Origin: Rhodocyclus purpureus
Lineage (GTDB): Bacteria; Pseudomonadota; Gammaproteobacteria; Burkholderiales; Rhodocyclaceae
DNA length: 64,000 bases
NCBI RefSeq assembly: GCF_016653115.1
Contig: NZ_NHRX01000063.1
Span: 1-64,000, forward strand
Reading direction: 5' to 3'
Below the pieces are notes generated by a model that had not been told where the DNA came from, did not search any database, and saw nothing but the letters and a program-made list of their open reading frames with translations. Of this stretch, positions 29,537-38,927 are shown piece by piece (position 1 is the stretch's first letter; each line of letters opens with the position of its first letter). Made by a program: the position numbers and the translations under genes.

Positions 29537-30803
29537 ACCCATGCCGGCACAAGCCGCCGCGCCTGCTGGAGTTTCGCCATCCGTCGCCGACAGCTTCGAC
29601 CTCGCCATCGTCGGCGCCGGCCCGGTCGGTCTGGCGCTGACCAACGCGCTGGTCGGCGCCGGCGTCGCGCTGCGCATCGCGCTGATCGACCGTCGCGCTG
29701 CCGGAGCGGGCCGCGACGACCCGCGCGCGCTGGCGCTCGCCGAAGGCTCGCGCCGCATCCTGGCAGCGCTCGGCGCGTGGGAAGCCGCCAGCGCGACGCC
29801 GATTCGCGACATCCATGTCTCGCAGCGCGGTGGCTTCGGCCGGACGCTGATCGAGGGCAGCGACGTGGCGGCCGAGGGACAAGCTGCGCTCGGCCACGTG
29901 CTGCGCTACGGCGCGCTGCTCGCGGCGCTGGAGCAGGCACTGGTGCAGGCGCAGTCCCTGACAGGCGCAGCCCGCGTCACGCGCTTCGCCGAAACGACCG
30001 TCGCCGCGCTCGCCGAAGAGCGCGACCAGATCACCCTGACCCTGGCAACGGGCGGCGAGCCGAAGCGCATCGCCGCCCGCCTGGTCGTCCATGCCGAGGG
30101 CAGCGCGGCCGATGCCACCGCCTGGCTCACGCGCGACTACCGGCAGAGCGCGATCGTCGCCGAAGTGACCCCGGCGCGCGCGCACCAGGGTCGCGCCTGG
30201 GAACGCTTCACCGCAGACGGTCCGCTGGCCCTGCTGCCGCTCGGCAGCGACTATTCGCTCGTGTACACGACCAGCAATGGGCGCCTGCCGGAGTTGCTGG
30301 AACTCGACGACGCAGCCTTCCTCGCCCTGCTGCGCGCCGACTTCGGCACGCGCCTCGACTTTGCGGCGATCGGTCCGCGCAGCGCCTGGCCGCTGGCGCT
30401 GCGCGCACGCAAAACCCTGTCGGTGCCGCGCCAAGTCTGGATCGGCGCCTCGGCGCAGACGCTGCATCCGGTCACCGGCCAGGGCTTCAACCTCGGCCTG
30501 CGCGACGCACTGACGCTGGCCACGGTGATCGGCAACGCGGTGCGCAGCGTCACGCAGCAGCGCATCGACGTCGGCGCCGGGGCGCTCCTTGCCGACTACC
30601 GCCGCCAGCGGCGCGGCGACCGACTGGGAACGATCGCCTTCACCGACGGACTGATCCGCGTCTTCGGCAGCACCCTGCCGGGGATGTCCGCGCTGCGCGG
30701 CATCGGCCTGCTTGCGCTCGACGTGCTGCCGGCGCTGCGCGCGCCGCTGGCGCGGCGTCTGGCGCACGGGACCGTCGCGGCGCCGACCTGGCGCGGCGAT
30801 TGA
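29529..30803 (+). CDS. ubiH: FAD-dependent hydroxylase of ubiquinone biosynthesis (UbiH type)
   Basis: A class A flavoprotein monooxygenase that hydroxylates the ubiquinone ring. It has 424 residues: dinucleotide-binding LAIVGAGPVGLAL, the DPRALALAEGSRRIL stretch typical of UbiH/UbiF/UbiI, and the second FAD motif HPVTGQGFNLGLRDA. The pepP-ubiH pairing matches E. coli (pepP-ubiH-ubiI) and favours the UbiH assignment, though the regiospecificity among UbiH, UbiF and UbiI homologues cannot be fixed from sequence. Confidence 0.88.
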   Translation: MTEPMPAQAAAPAGVSPSVADSFDLAIVGAGPVGLALTNALVGAGVALRIALIDRRAAGAGRDDPRALALAEGSRRILAALGAWEAASATPIRDIHVSQRGGFGRTLIEGSDVAAEGQAALGHVLRYGALLAALEQALVQAQSLTGAARVTRFAETTVAALAEERDQITLTLATGGEPKRIAARLVVHAEGSAADATAWLTRDYRQSAIVAEVTPARAHQGRAWERFTADGPLALLPLGSDYSLVYTTSNGRLPELLELDDAAFLALLRADFGTRLDFAAIGPRSAWPLALRARKTLSVPRQVWIGASAQTLHPVTGQGFNLGLRDALTLATVIGNAVRSVTQQRIDVGAGALLADYRRQRRGDRLGTIAFTDGLIRVFGSTLPGMSALRGIGLLALDVLPALRAPLARRLAHGTVAAPTWRGD

Positions 30804-31004
30804 CTATTTTTTAGGCGCCGGAAGGCGTAGAATCTCGGCCTCGCCGCCAGCCGTCCGCAGCGGCGCAGGGAGCCGCCGGCACCGGCAGAGGATCAGCGCT
30901 GCGCGCGGATCTTCAGTGCCGTTCTTGCAGCGCCTCGCCGGCGCTTTTCTGCCACCGTCGCCGCCCCCCGTGCGGATCGACCTCAATCGCCCCCGACGCC
31001 CTCG

Positions 31005-32063
31005 ATGAACTACCTCGGTTTCACCCTGCGCAACAACCTCTTCGTCGCGCCGATGGCGGGCGTCACCGACCGCCCGTTCCGCCAGCTGTGCAAGCGCATG
31101 GGCGCCGGCCTCGCGGTTTCGGAGATGGTGACCTCCAACTCGCTGCTCTACGGCAGCGCCAAGACGCAACGGCGCGCCAACCACGAGGGCGAAGTGGCGC
31201 CGATCGCGGTGCAGATCGCCGGCTCCGACCCGCGCATGATGAGTGAGGCGGCCCGCCACAACGTCGAGCGCGGCGCGCAGATCATCGACATCAACATGGG
31301 CTGCCCGGCGAAGAAGATCTGCAACGTGATGGCCGGTTCGGCGCTCTTGAAGGACGAAGTGCTGGTCGGCCGCATCCTCGAAGCGGTGGTCGAGGGCGCA
31401 CTGGGGACGCCGGTGACGCTGAAGATCCGCACCGGCTGGGACAAGGGCAGTCGCAACGCGCTGAACATCCTGCGCATCGCCGAGGAGAGCGGCATCCAGG
31501 CGCTCGCCGTGCACGGCCGCACGCGCGCCTGCGGCTATACCGGCCACGCCGAATACGAGACCATCGCCGCGGTCAAGGCGGCAGCCAGGATCCCGGTCGT
31601 CGCCAACGGCGACATCACCTCGCCCGAGAAGGCGCGCCATGTGCTCGACGTCACCGGCGCCGACGCGCTGATGATCGGCCGTGCCGCGCAGGGCCGGCCG
31701 TGGCTGTTCCGCGAGATCGAGCATTACCTTTCCACCGGCGAGAAACTGCCGCCGCCACGCGTCGCCGAAATCCACGAGATCCTGCTGGGCCACCTGGAGG
31801 ACCTCTATTCCTTCTACGGGGTGGACACCGGCGTGCGCGTCGCCAGGAAGCACATCTCCTGGTACACCAAGGGCCTCTCCGGCTCGGCGGCGTTCCGCCA
31901 CGCGATGAACCAGCTGCCGACGGTCGAACTGCAGCGCCGCGCCGTCGACGATTTCTTCCGCCTGCTCGGCGCACAGGGCGAGCACTTGCACTACAACGAA
32001 GATGCACCGGCCGACGCCGGACAGCACAGCGACGAAACGGCCTGGGGAGGGCTGGCAGCATGA
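31005..32063 (+). CDS. dusB: tRNA-dihydrouridine synthase B
   Basis: An FMN-dependent enzyme that reduces uridine in tRNA D-loops. It has 352 residues. Family motifs: FVAPMAGVTDRPFRQLCK, INMGCPAKKICN with the catalytic cysteine, VTLKIRTGWDKG, AVHGRTRACGYTGHAEYE and DALMIGRAAQGRPWLFREI. It overlaps fis by four bases (ATGA), reproducing the widespread dusB-fis operon in which fis is translated downstream of dusB. Confidence 0.96.
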   Translation: MNYLGFTLRNNLFVAPMAGVTDRPFRQLCKRMGAGLAVSEMVTSNSLLYGSAKTQRRANHEGEVAPIAVQIAGSDPRMMSEAARHNVERGAQIIDINMGCPAKKICNVMAGSALLKDEVLVGRILEAVVEGALGTPVTLKIRTGWDKGSRNALNILRIAEESGIQALAVHGRTRACGYTGHAEYETIAAVKAAARIPVVANGDITSPEKARHVLDVTGADALMIGRAAQGRPWLFREIEHYLSTGEKLPPPRVAEIHEILLGHLEDLYSFYGVDTGVRVARKHISWYTKGLSGSAAFRHAMNQLPTVELQRRAVDDFFRLLGAQGEHLHYNEDAPADAGQHSDETAWGGLAA

Positions 32064-32296
32064 GTACTCAGGACATTTCGGCTTGCGTCAGCAGCGCGCT
32101 GGAAACCTACTTCGTCGACCTCGACGGCGAGAAACCGGCCGGCATCTACGACATGGTGCTGAAGAGCGTCGAACGCCCGATGCTCGAGATCGTCATGCGC
32201 CAGGCCGCAGGTAACCAGACGCTCGCCGCCGAGATGCTCGGCATCAACCGCAACACCCTGCGCAAGAAGCTCGTCGACTACCGCCTGCTCGGCTGA
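32060..32296 (+). CDS. fis: Fis family nucleoid-associated regulator
   Basis: A 78-residue protein ending in the Fis helix-turn-helix: [20 protein letters not shown] followed by [11 protein letters not shown]. The shorter N-terminus compared with enteric Fis (98 residues) is usual for betaproteobacterial members. Fis bends DNA and modulates rRNA transcription and recombination. Translational coupling to dusB sets the start at 32060. Confidence 0.93.
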   Translation: MSTQDISACVSSALETYFVDLDGEKPAGIYDMVLKSVERPMLEIVMRQAAGNQTLAAEMLGINRNTLRKKLVDYRLLG

Positions 32297-32387
32297 ACCG
32301 CACCGTTCCGAGCGCCCACAGGCAGCGCCTGCCGGTGCTCCCGGAACTCACCCCTCACCCTTCCCGCTCATCACTTCCCAGGCCAAC

Positions 32388-33953
32388 ATGAAAATCCGTC
32401 AAGCCCTGATCAGCCTTTCCGACAAACGCGGCGCCCTCGACTTCGCGATCGGCCTCGCCGCGAAAGGCGTCACCCTCCTGTCCACCGGCGGCACCGCCAA
32501 GCTCCTGCGCGACGCCGGACTGGCCGTCACCGAGATCGGCGACTACACCGGTTTCCCGGAAATGCTCGACGGTCGCGTCAAGACCCTGCACCCGAAGGTG
32601 CACGGCGGCATCCTCGCGCGTCGCGACCTGCCCGAGCACCTGGCGACGATCGCCGCGCACGGCATCCCGCAGATCGACCTCGTCTGCGTGAACCTCTATC
32701 CCTTCCGTGAAACCGTCGCCAAGCACGGCGTCACCCTCGACGAAGCGATCGAGAACATCGACATCGGCGGCCCGGCGATGGTGCGCTCGGCGGCGAAGAA
32801 CCACGCCGGCGTCGCCGTCGTCACCGACCCCGCCGACTACGACGCGCTGCTCGCCGAAATGGCCGCCAACGACGGCGCGCTGTCGGCGACGACCCGCTTC
32901 AACCTGGCCAAGAAGGCGTTCACGCACACCGCCCGCTACGACAGCGCGATCGCCAACTGGCTGACCTCGCTCGACGAGGAGAACAAGCCGCAGACCTTCC
33001 CGAACGCGCTGCAGTTCGCCTTCGACCGCGTCGAGACGCTGCGCTACGGCGAGAACCCGCACCAGCAGGCCGCCTTCTACCGCGACACGGCGCCGGTCGC
33101 CGGCGGCATCGCCAGCTACGTGCAGCTGCAGGGCAAGGAACTGTCGTACAACAACATCGCCGACGCCGACGCTGCCTGGGAGTGCGTGAAGACCTTCACC
33201 GCGCCGGCCTGCGTCATCGTCAAGCACGCCAACCCCTGCGGCGTCGCCATCGACGTCAAGCTGCTCGCCGCCTACGAGAAGGCGTTCCGCACCGACTCGA
33301 CCTCGGCCTTCGGCGGCATCATCGCCTTCAACGGCACCGTCGACGCCGACGTCATCGCTGCGATGAGCGAGCGCAAGCACTTCGTCGAAGTGATCATCGC
33401 CCCGGCCTTCACCGAAGCTGCCAAGGAACTGCTGGTCGCCAAGCAGAACCTGCGCGTCCTCGAAGTCCCGCTCGAACGCGCGCTGCAGGCCTTCGAACTG
33501 AAGCGCGTCGGCGGCGGCCTGCTGGTGCAGACGCCGGACGCGTTCAACGTGCAGGCCTCCGACCTGCGCGTGGTGACGAAGAAGGCGCCGACCCCGGCAC
33601 AGGTCGAGGACCTGCTCTTCGCGTATCGCGTCGCCAAGTTCGTCAAGTCGAACGCGATCGTCTTCTGCGGCGACGGAATGACCCTCGGCGTCGGTGCCGG
33701 CCAGATGAGCCGCGTTGATTCGACCAAGATCGCCAGCATCAAGGCGCAGCACGCCGGTCTCGAACTGAAGGGATCGGTGGTCGCTTCCGACGCCTTCTTC
33801 CCCTTCCGTGACGGCGTCGACGTCCTCGCCGAAGCCGGCGCAGCTGCGGTGATCCAGCCCGGCGGCTCGGTGCGCGACGAGGAAGTGATCGCCGCCGCCG
33901 ATGAACACGGCCTGGCGATGGTGTTCACCGGCGCCCGCCACTTCCGCCACTGA
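32388..33953 (+). CDS. purH: Bifunctional AICAR transformylase / IMP cyclohydrolase
   Basis: PurH carries out the last two steps of IMP synthesis. It has 521 residues: an N-terminal MGS-like cyclohydrolase domain ([44 protein letters not shown]) and a C-terminal transformylase domain ([44 protein letters not shown]). The partner purD is usually next; here it is separated by the ATPase/TOPRIM pair. Confidence 0.97.
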   Translation: MKIRQALISLSDKRGALDFAIGLAAKGVTLLSTGGTAKLLRDAGLAVTEIGDYTGFPEMLDGRVKTLHPKVHGGILARRDLPEHLATIAAHGIPQIDLVCVNLYPFRETVAKHGVTLDEAIENIDIGGPAMVRSAAKNHAGVAVVTDPADYDALLAEMAANDGALSATTRFNLAKKAFTHTARYDSAIANWLTSLDEENKPQTFPNALQFAFDRVETLRYGENPHQQAAFYRDTAPVAGGIASYVQLQGKELSYNNIADADAAWECVKTFTAPACVIVKHANPCGVAIDVKLLAAYEKAFRTDSTSAFGGIIAFNGTVDADVIAAMSERKHFVEVIIAPAFTEAAKELLVAKQNLRVLEVPLERALQAFELKRVGGGLLVQTPDAFNVQASDLRVVTKKAPTPAQVEDLLFAYRVAKFVKSNAIVFCGDGMTLGVGAGQMSRVDSTKIASIKAQHAGLELKGSVVASDAFFPFRDGVDVLAEAGAAAVIQPGGSVRDEEVIAAADEHGLAMVFTGARHFRH

Positions 33954-33989
33954 TCGACTGGTTTTTCACCGCCGACGATGGGATTCGCA

Positions 33990-35156
33990 ATGATTCATGA
34001 CCTGACCATCAGGAATTTTCGCTTATTCGACGAGCTCAGTATAAATGGGCTCGGTCGCGTCAATCTCATCGTCGGCAAAAACAACAGCGGAAAGAGCGCC
34101 GTTCTCGAAGCCTTGACAATCTACGCCAGTCAAGGTGATCCAGCCACACTCTATTCGATTTTGGGAAGCCACGACGAGAACCTGCGATTTGACAACCCGC
34201 TTTCCGAATCCGGTGTCGAGGCGATTGACTCTTCGTTTCGCCACCTATTCCCCAACCGACGCTTTCCAGAGGAAGACGGCAAGGAAATATATATCGGAGA
34301 CTCCAGCAGAGGGTCTTACGTTCAGCTCGAACATAGATTGTTTTTCGAGGTATTCGAGGAATTCCAAGACGAATCGGGCAGCACGCTTCGTCGCCGTAAG
34401 CGTGTGCCTTTAGAAAAAAGCAGTCCTGACCTTTTTTCTCAGGACACGACACCCGAACAAGCGCTTTTCTTATCGACCAAGAACCGTTCATTCTGGCTCG
34501 ACTTGGCTGACACACCACTTAGCAGACGTAGATACCTGACTCATGGTGCAGACGCACGCTCAATTCCCCACGTTTACGTCCCTACCGACTTCATCACGGC
34601 GGAACGCTTGGCATCGATGTGGGATAGCGTTGCTCTCACGGAGGCCGAGGAGTACTCGCTCAAGGCGCTCAAGATTATTGACGAATCGGTTTCTGGCCTT
34701 GCCTTCGTGCAAAAAAAAGAGGGAAGCTTTACCAAGGAGGGCGCGCGCGTAGCGATCGTCAAGATCAGTGGCCAGTCCGTTCCAATTCCCTTAGCCAGCA
34801 TGGGCGACGGGATGACAAGGCTTTTGCAGTTGGTACTTGCTCTCTTCTCGGCCAAGGGCGGCCTGCTTCTGCTCGACGAATTCGAGAATGGCTTGCACTT
34901 TTCCGTACAGAAACAGATTTGGGACATGGTGTTTCATCTGGCGAAGGAACTCGATGTTCAAGTTTTCTGCACGACACACAGCAGGGATTGTGTGGAAGCA
35001 TTCAGTCAATCCGCCCAAGAGGATACAGCCACCAAAGGTGTCCTTTTCCGCCTTGGGCGCAGTGTCGCCCCGAAAGACGCTAATCGCATCTTCGCTACCG
35101 TTTTCGACGAGAATCGTCTGAGCCGCATGACGGAAGCCGACATCGAGGTGCGCTGA
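33990..35156 (+). CDS. AAA (OLD/ABC-type) ATPase of a putative two-gene defence module
   Basis: A 388-residue ATPase of the AAA_15/AAA_21 class. It starts MIHDLTIRNFRLFDELSI, the usual N-terminus of OLD/RecF-like ATPases; Walker A GKNNSGKS is at 29-36, a signature-like SMGDGMTRLLQL at 270-281, Walker B LLLLDE at 292-297, and the switch histidine at 330 (CTTHSRD). I chose the ATG at 33990 over 33978 for family fit. It overlaps the next gene by one base (TGATG). Base composition is lower in GC than purH and purD. It resembles the ATPase partner of PARIS and similar OLD-like systems; that role is inference. Confidence 0.85.
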   Translation: MIHDLTIRNFRLFDELSINGLGRVNLIVGKNNSGKSAVLEALTIYASQGDPATLYSILGSHDENLRFDNPLSESGVEAIDSSFRHLFPNRRFPEEDGKEIYIGDSSRGSYVQLEHRLFFEVFEEFQDESGSTLRRRKRVPLEKSSPDLFSQDTTPEQALFLSTKNRSFWLDLADTPLSRRRYLTHGADARSIPHVYVPTDFITAERLASMWDSVALTEAEEYSLKALKIIDESVSGLAFVQKKEGSFTKEGARVAIVKISGQSVPIPLASMGDGMTRLLQLVLALFSAKGGLLLLDEFENGLHFSVQKQIWDMVFHLAKELDVQVFCTTHSRDCVEAFSQSAQEDTATKGVLFRLGRSVAPKDANRIFATVFDENRLSRMTEADIEVR

Positions 35157-35827
35157 TGAGTGCGAATCCCTCATCAAAAAAGTTGATCGTCGAAGGCGAC
35201 ATCGACGGATCGTTCTTCGAGGCCTTTTGTTACAGCATCGGCTACCGAAAGAAAGAGATCTGGGTTGGTCCACCGGCCGATTACGCCGCTGGCAAAGGAC
35301 GCGGCAAAGGCAACGCCATCGACTTGTTCGTCGATCTGGTCGGAGAACTCAGAGACGGACGCGTCAGCCGACTGGGGCTGATCGTCGACGCCGATTACGC
35401 ATCGAAAGGAGGTTTGGGCTATTCCGGAACACTCGAACACATTTCCGGAAAGCTCGGACCGCTTGACTACGCGCCGATCAGTGACGGCGAGGAAGGCATT
35501 GTTTTCGCGCACGCCGGAGGGCTTCCGGACATCGGCGTCTGGATCATGCCGAACAACAGGAACGAAGGCTACCTCGAGGATTTCTGTATCGGCATCGCCG
35601 CCAGATCCGAGGCAACCCTGCTGCGCCGCGCAAGGACTGCGGTCACGGACATTGACACCCCGAAATTCCCGGCGCACTTCAAGACCAAGGCCGAAATGGC
35701 GACCTGGCTCGCCTGGCAGGAAGTGCCCGGCCAGAAACTGGCAGCGCTGATCGGCAACAACCTGATCGACACCACAAGCCCTAAATTCCTCGCACTAAAA
35801 AAGTGGCTCAAACGAACTTTTGACTAA
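35156..35827 (+). CDS. DUF3226-type TOPRIM-like protein, partner of the ATPase
   Basis: A 223-residue protein with TOPRIM-like acidic positions: LIVEGDIDGSFFEAF (Glu13), LGLIVDADY (Asp78, Asp80) and NEGYLEDF (Glu137, Glu141). DUF3226 proteins often sit beside AAA_15/AAA_21 ATPases and are thought to be the nuclease or effector half, as the DUF4435 protein is in PARIS. The start overlaps the ATPase stop by one base. The stop lies 13 bases before purD, so the module is probably read through with the purine operon. Nuclease activity is inferred, not shown. Confidence 0.8.
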   Translation: MSANPSSKKLIVEGDIDGSFFEAFCYSIGYRKKEIWVGPPADYAAGKGRGKGNAIDLFVDLVGELRDGRVSRLGLIVDADYASKGGLGYSGTLEHISGKLGPLDYAPISDGEEGIVFAHAGGLPDIGVWIMPNNRNEGYLEDFCIGIAARSEATLLRRARTAVTDIDTPKFPAHFKTKAEMATWLAWQEVPGQKLAALIGNNLIDTTSPKFLALKKWLKRTFD

Positions 35828-35840
35828 GGAAAAGACCCTA

Positions 35841-37112
35841 ATGAAACTACTCGTCATCGGTTCCGGCGGCCGCGAGCACGCGCTCGCCTGGCGGCTGGCG
35901 CAGGCACCCGGCCTGCGCCGCAAGATCTACGTCGCCCCCGGCAACGCCGGCACGGCGCTTGAACCCGAACTCGAGAACCTGCCGCTCACCGACCCGGTCG
36001 CGCTCGCCGACTTCGCCGAAAGCGAGAAGGTCGCGCTCACCGTGGTCGGCCCCGAGGCGCCGCTCGCTGCCGGCGTCGTGGACATCTTCCGCGCGCGCGG
36101 ACTGAAGATCTTCGGCCCGACCAAGGCCGCCGCGCAGCTCGAAAGCTCGAAGGACTTCGCCAAGCGCTTCATGGCACGGCACAAGATCCCGACCGCGGCC
36201 TTCGCGACCTTCACCGACGCTAGCGCCGCGCATGCCTACGTCGACGCACAGGGCGCGCCGATCGTGATCAAGGCCGACGGGCTCGCCGCCGGCAAGGGCG
36301 TCGTCGTCGCCATGAACCTCGCCGAAGCACATGCCGCGATCGACGACATGCTCGCCGGCAACAAGCTCGGCGACGCCGGCGCCCGCGTCGTCATCGAGGA
36401 GTTCCTCGACGGCGAGGAAGCCAGCTTCATCGTCATGGTCGACGGCAAGAACGTGCTGCCGCTGGCCTCCAGCCAGGACCACAAGCGCATCGGCGACGGC
36501 GACACCGGTCCCAACACCGGCGGCATGGGCGCCTACTCGCCGGCGCCGGTGGTGACGCCCGAGATCCACGCGCGCGTGATGCGCGAGATCATCATGCCGA
36601 CGGTGCGCGGCATGGCCGCCGACGGCATCCCCTACACCGGCTTCCTCTACGCCGGCCTGATGATCGGCCGCGACGGCTCGGTGAAGACGCTCGAATTCAA
36701 CTGCCGCATGGGCGACCCCGAGACGCAGCCGATCATGATGCGCTTGAAGTCCGACCTCGCCGTCCTGCTCGAGCACGCGATCGACGGCAAGCTCGATGCG
36801 ATCGAAGCCGAGTGGGACCGCCGCGTCGCGCTCGGCGTGGTCCTCGCCGCCGCCAACTACCCGGAAACGCCGCGTGTCGGTGATACGATCAACGGCCTGT
36901 CGGAAGGCAGCAACGATGCGCACGTCTTCCACGCCGGAACGCGCCTGGTCGACGGCAAGGTGGTCACCTCGGGCGGTCGCGTCCTCTGCGTCACCGCGCT
37001 CGGCGACAACGTCCGCCTCGCGCAGCAAGGCGCCTACGAGGTCGCCAGCGGCATCCACTTCGACGGCATGCAGCTGCGCCGCGACATCGGCTACCGGGCG
37101 ATCAACCGATGA
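35841..37112 (+). CDS. purD: Phosphoribosylamine-glycine ligase
   Basis: The second enzyme of purine synthesis (GAR synthetase), an ATP-grasp ligase of 423 residues. Motifs: [36 protein letters not shown]-grasp [29 protein letters not shown] and [11 protein letters not shown]. The ATG at 35841 follows AAGGAAAAG. It overlaps hemF by four bases. The frame continues a little upstream over the end of the TOPRIM gene, but that extension lacks family similarity. Confidence 0.96.
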   Translation: MKLLVIGSGGREHALAWRLAQAPGLRRKIYVAPGNAGTALEPELENLPLTDPVALADFAESEKVALTVVGPEAPLAAGVVDIFRARGLKIFGPTKAAAQLESSKDFAKRFMARHKIPTAAFATFTDASAAHAYVDAQGAPIVIKADGLAAGKGVVVAMNLAEAHAAIDDMLAGNKLGDAGARVVIEEFLDGEEASFIVMVDGKNVLPLASSQDHKRIGDGDTGPNTGGMGAYSPAPVVTPEIHARVMREIIMPTVRGMAADGIPYTGFLYAGLMIGRDGSVKTLEFNCRMGDPETQPIMMRLKSDLAVLLEHAIDGKLDAIEAEWDRRVALGVVLAAANYPETPRVGDTINGLSEGSNDAHVFHAGTRLVDGKVVTSGGRVLCVTALGDNVRLAQQGAYEVASGIHFDGMQLRRDIGYRAINR

Positions 37113-38056
37113 GCGACACCGCCCCGCGGCCGGCAGCGGCGCAGGGCGGCAGCGCCGCCGAGGCCTGGTTCCGCGAGCTGCAGCAGCGCCTGGTCGCCGC
37201 CTGCGAGGAACTCGAAGGCGCAGAAGGCGGCCGTTTCCTGCGCGACGCCTGGGAAAAGCCGAGCGAGGCCGCACTTGCCGGCGAGGGCCTCACCTGCGTC
37301 ATCGAAGGCGGCCGCGTCTTCGAGCGCGGCGGCGTCGCCTTCTCGAAGGTGCGCGGCGCGGCGCTGCCGGCGTCGGCCACCGCCGCCCGGCCGCAGCTCG
37401 CCGGCGCGCCCTTCACGGCGATGGGCGTCTCGCTGGTCCTGCACCCGGAAAACCCGTACTGCCCGACCGCGCACCTCAACGTGCGCGCGCTCGCCGTGAC
37501 ACCGGCCGATGGCGAGCCGCTGTGGTGGTTCGGCGGCGGCTGCGACCTGACGCCCTACTACCCGTTCGAGGAAGACATCCGCCACTTTCACGGCACGCTG
37601 AAGCAGGCGCTCGCGCCCTTCGGCGCCGAGGTCTATCCGGACATGAAGAAGGCCTGCGACGCGTACTTCCACCTGCCGCACCGCAACGAGCCGCGCGGCG
37701 TCGGCGGCGTCTTCTTCGATGACCTCGACACCGGCGGCTTCGAGCGCTGCTTCGCGCTCACGCGCGCCGTCGGCGACGCCTTCGCCGACGCCTACCTGCC
37801 GCTGGTCGCGCGCCGCCAGGACACGCCCTTCGGCGAGCGCGAACGCGACTTCCAGGCCTACCGCCGCGGCCGCTACGTCGAATTCAACCTGATCTGGGAC
37901 CGCGGCACCCTGTTCGGCCTGCACGGCGACGGTCGCACCGAATCGATCCTGATGTCGATGCCGCCGCTGGTGCGCTGGAAATACGACTGGCAGCCCGAAC
38001 CGGGAAGCCCCGAGGCGAGGATCTACGCACTGCTGCCGCCGCGCGACTGGGCCTAG
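37109..38056 (+). CDS. hemF: Oxygen-dependent coproporphyrinogen III oxidase
   Basis: This haem-pathway enzyme converts coproporphyrinogen III to protoporphyrinogen IX using O2. It has 315 residues with the signature [46 protein letters not shown] and [16 protein letters not shown]. Its start overlaps the purD stop (ATGA). The presence of the oxygen-dependent form indicates at least facultatively aerobic growth. Confidence 0.96.
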   Translation: MSDTAPRPAAAQGGSAAEAWFRELQQRLVAACEELEGAEGGRFLRDAWEKPSEAALAGEGLTCVIEGGRVFERGGVAFSKVRGAALPASATAARPQLAGAPFTAMGVSLVLHPENPYCPTAHLNVRALAVTPADGEPLWWFGGGCDLTPYYPFEEDIRHFHGTLKQALAPFGAEVYPDMKKACDAYFHLPHRNEPRGVGGVFFDDLDTGGFERCFALTRAVGDAFADAYLPLVARRQDTPFGERERDFQAYRRGRYVEFNLIWDRGTLFGLHGDGRTESILMSMPPLVRWKYDWQPEPGSPEARIYALLPPRDWA

Positions 38057-38068
38057 GCAGAGTCTGGC

Positions 38069-38098
38069 AGGTCGGGTTAGCGCAGCGTAAGCCGACCT
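38069..38098. terminator. Palindrome between convergent hemF and the hypothetical gene
   Basis: AGGTCGG and CCGACCT form 7-bp arms around GTTAGCGCAGCGTAAG, itself partly self-complementary. It lies between two converging genes, and its right end includes the TAG stop of the minus-strand gene. It resembles widespread REP-type palindromes (TCGGGTTAGCGCAGCG). No U-tract follows, so it may be an mRNA-end stabiliser rather than an intrinsic terminator. Confidence 0.5.
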
Positions 38099-38921
38099 AC
38101 GAAGCTGAAGGCCCGGCGAACCAGGGCAGCAGTGCCTGCGCGGCGCTGATGCGGTCGCGCATGGCGACCGAGGGATCGTTCATCACCGCGAGCAGGAAAG
38201 CCTTCGGGTCGTCATGATGGCCGGCGACGTCCGGGCCGGAGCTTCCGCGACCTTGATCACGGCTTGACTGGCGGCTCAGCTCGCCGCCCTCTGGCACGCG
38301 CTCCTGCGCCACCGGCTGCGCGGGCTGCAACAGCGCAGTCACCCGCAGCCAGTCGGCGCGGTCGATGCTCTTGAGCCCGGCGAGCATCTCGGCCTGCCGC
38401 TGCATGTTCGGCGCCAGCGGCAGTCCGGGCTCGTCGACGAAGGCGCTGCCCATCGCCGGGTCGATGAAGGCCGACCACTTGCCGCTCTCCTCATCGGCGG
38501 CAGGAACCAGATGCAGCGCGCAGGGCTCCGCGGCCACCGGAGCGAAGGCCAGATGCGCAGCGGGCAGGTCGGCGAGGTAGCGGCGGCGCAGCGACTCGGC
38601 GAAGGCGGCGAGTTCGCCGGCCGGCAGCGCTTCGGCAAACGACAGCCAGAGGCGAAAGCCACCACACGCCACCACCGAGAGCGCCGGCAGCGGCAGCTCG
38701 AGCTCGCTGCACAGCGCGTGCAGGAGCTTGCTCACCGAGACCCAGTCGTCGGCACGCCTGAAATCGACGAGCATGACCCGCGCGCGGCCGTCGGCGTCGA
38801 CCAGATCGACGGCCGCGGGAAGTGCGTTCCCAGCGCCGGCCGCCTGGGATGGCAACCCGGGCCCGGGCAGGAAGTAAAGCCGCTGCAGTTCGGCGAGCAG
38901 TCGCTGCATGCTTTCAGCCAC
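38097..38921 (-). CDS. Hypothetical protein downstream of hemD
   Basis: A 274-residue protein of unknown function. The central part (VMLVDFRRADDWVSVSKLLH, VACGGFRLWLSFAEALPAGE, KWSAFIDPAMGSAFVDE) looks like a conserved betaproteobacterial hypothetical; I faintly see the layout of small archaeo-eukaryotic primase-like folds, but without a convincing catalytic DxD this is speculative. The C-terminal segment (PKAFLLAVMNDPSVAMRDRI...ALLPWF) is a separate short helical motif. It is six bases downstream of hemD, so co-transcription with hemCD is likely. Confidence 0.65.
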   Translation of the reverse strand: MAESMQRLLAELQRLYFLPGPGLPSQAAGAGNALPAAVDLVDADGRARVMLVDFRRADDWVSVSKLLHALCSELELPLPALSVVACGGFRLWLSFAEALPAGELAAFAESLRRRYLADLPAAHLAFAPVAAEPCALHLVPAADEESGKWSAFIDPAMGSAFVDEPGLPLAPNMQRQAEMLAGLKSIDRADWLRVTALLQPAQPVAQERVPEGGELSRQSSRDQGRGSSGPDVAGHHDDPKAFLLAVMNDPSVAMRDRISAAQALLPWFAGPSAS

Positions 38922-38927
38922 GGTGGC

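Noticed and set aside
30800-30833. TTGACT / TAGAAT promoter for dusB-fis
   Set aside because: The spacer is 22 bases, too long for a sigma-70 promoter, and no better -35 was found.
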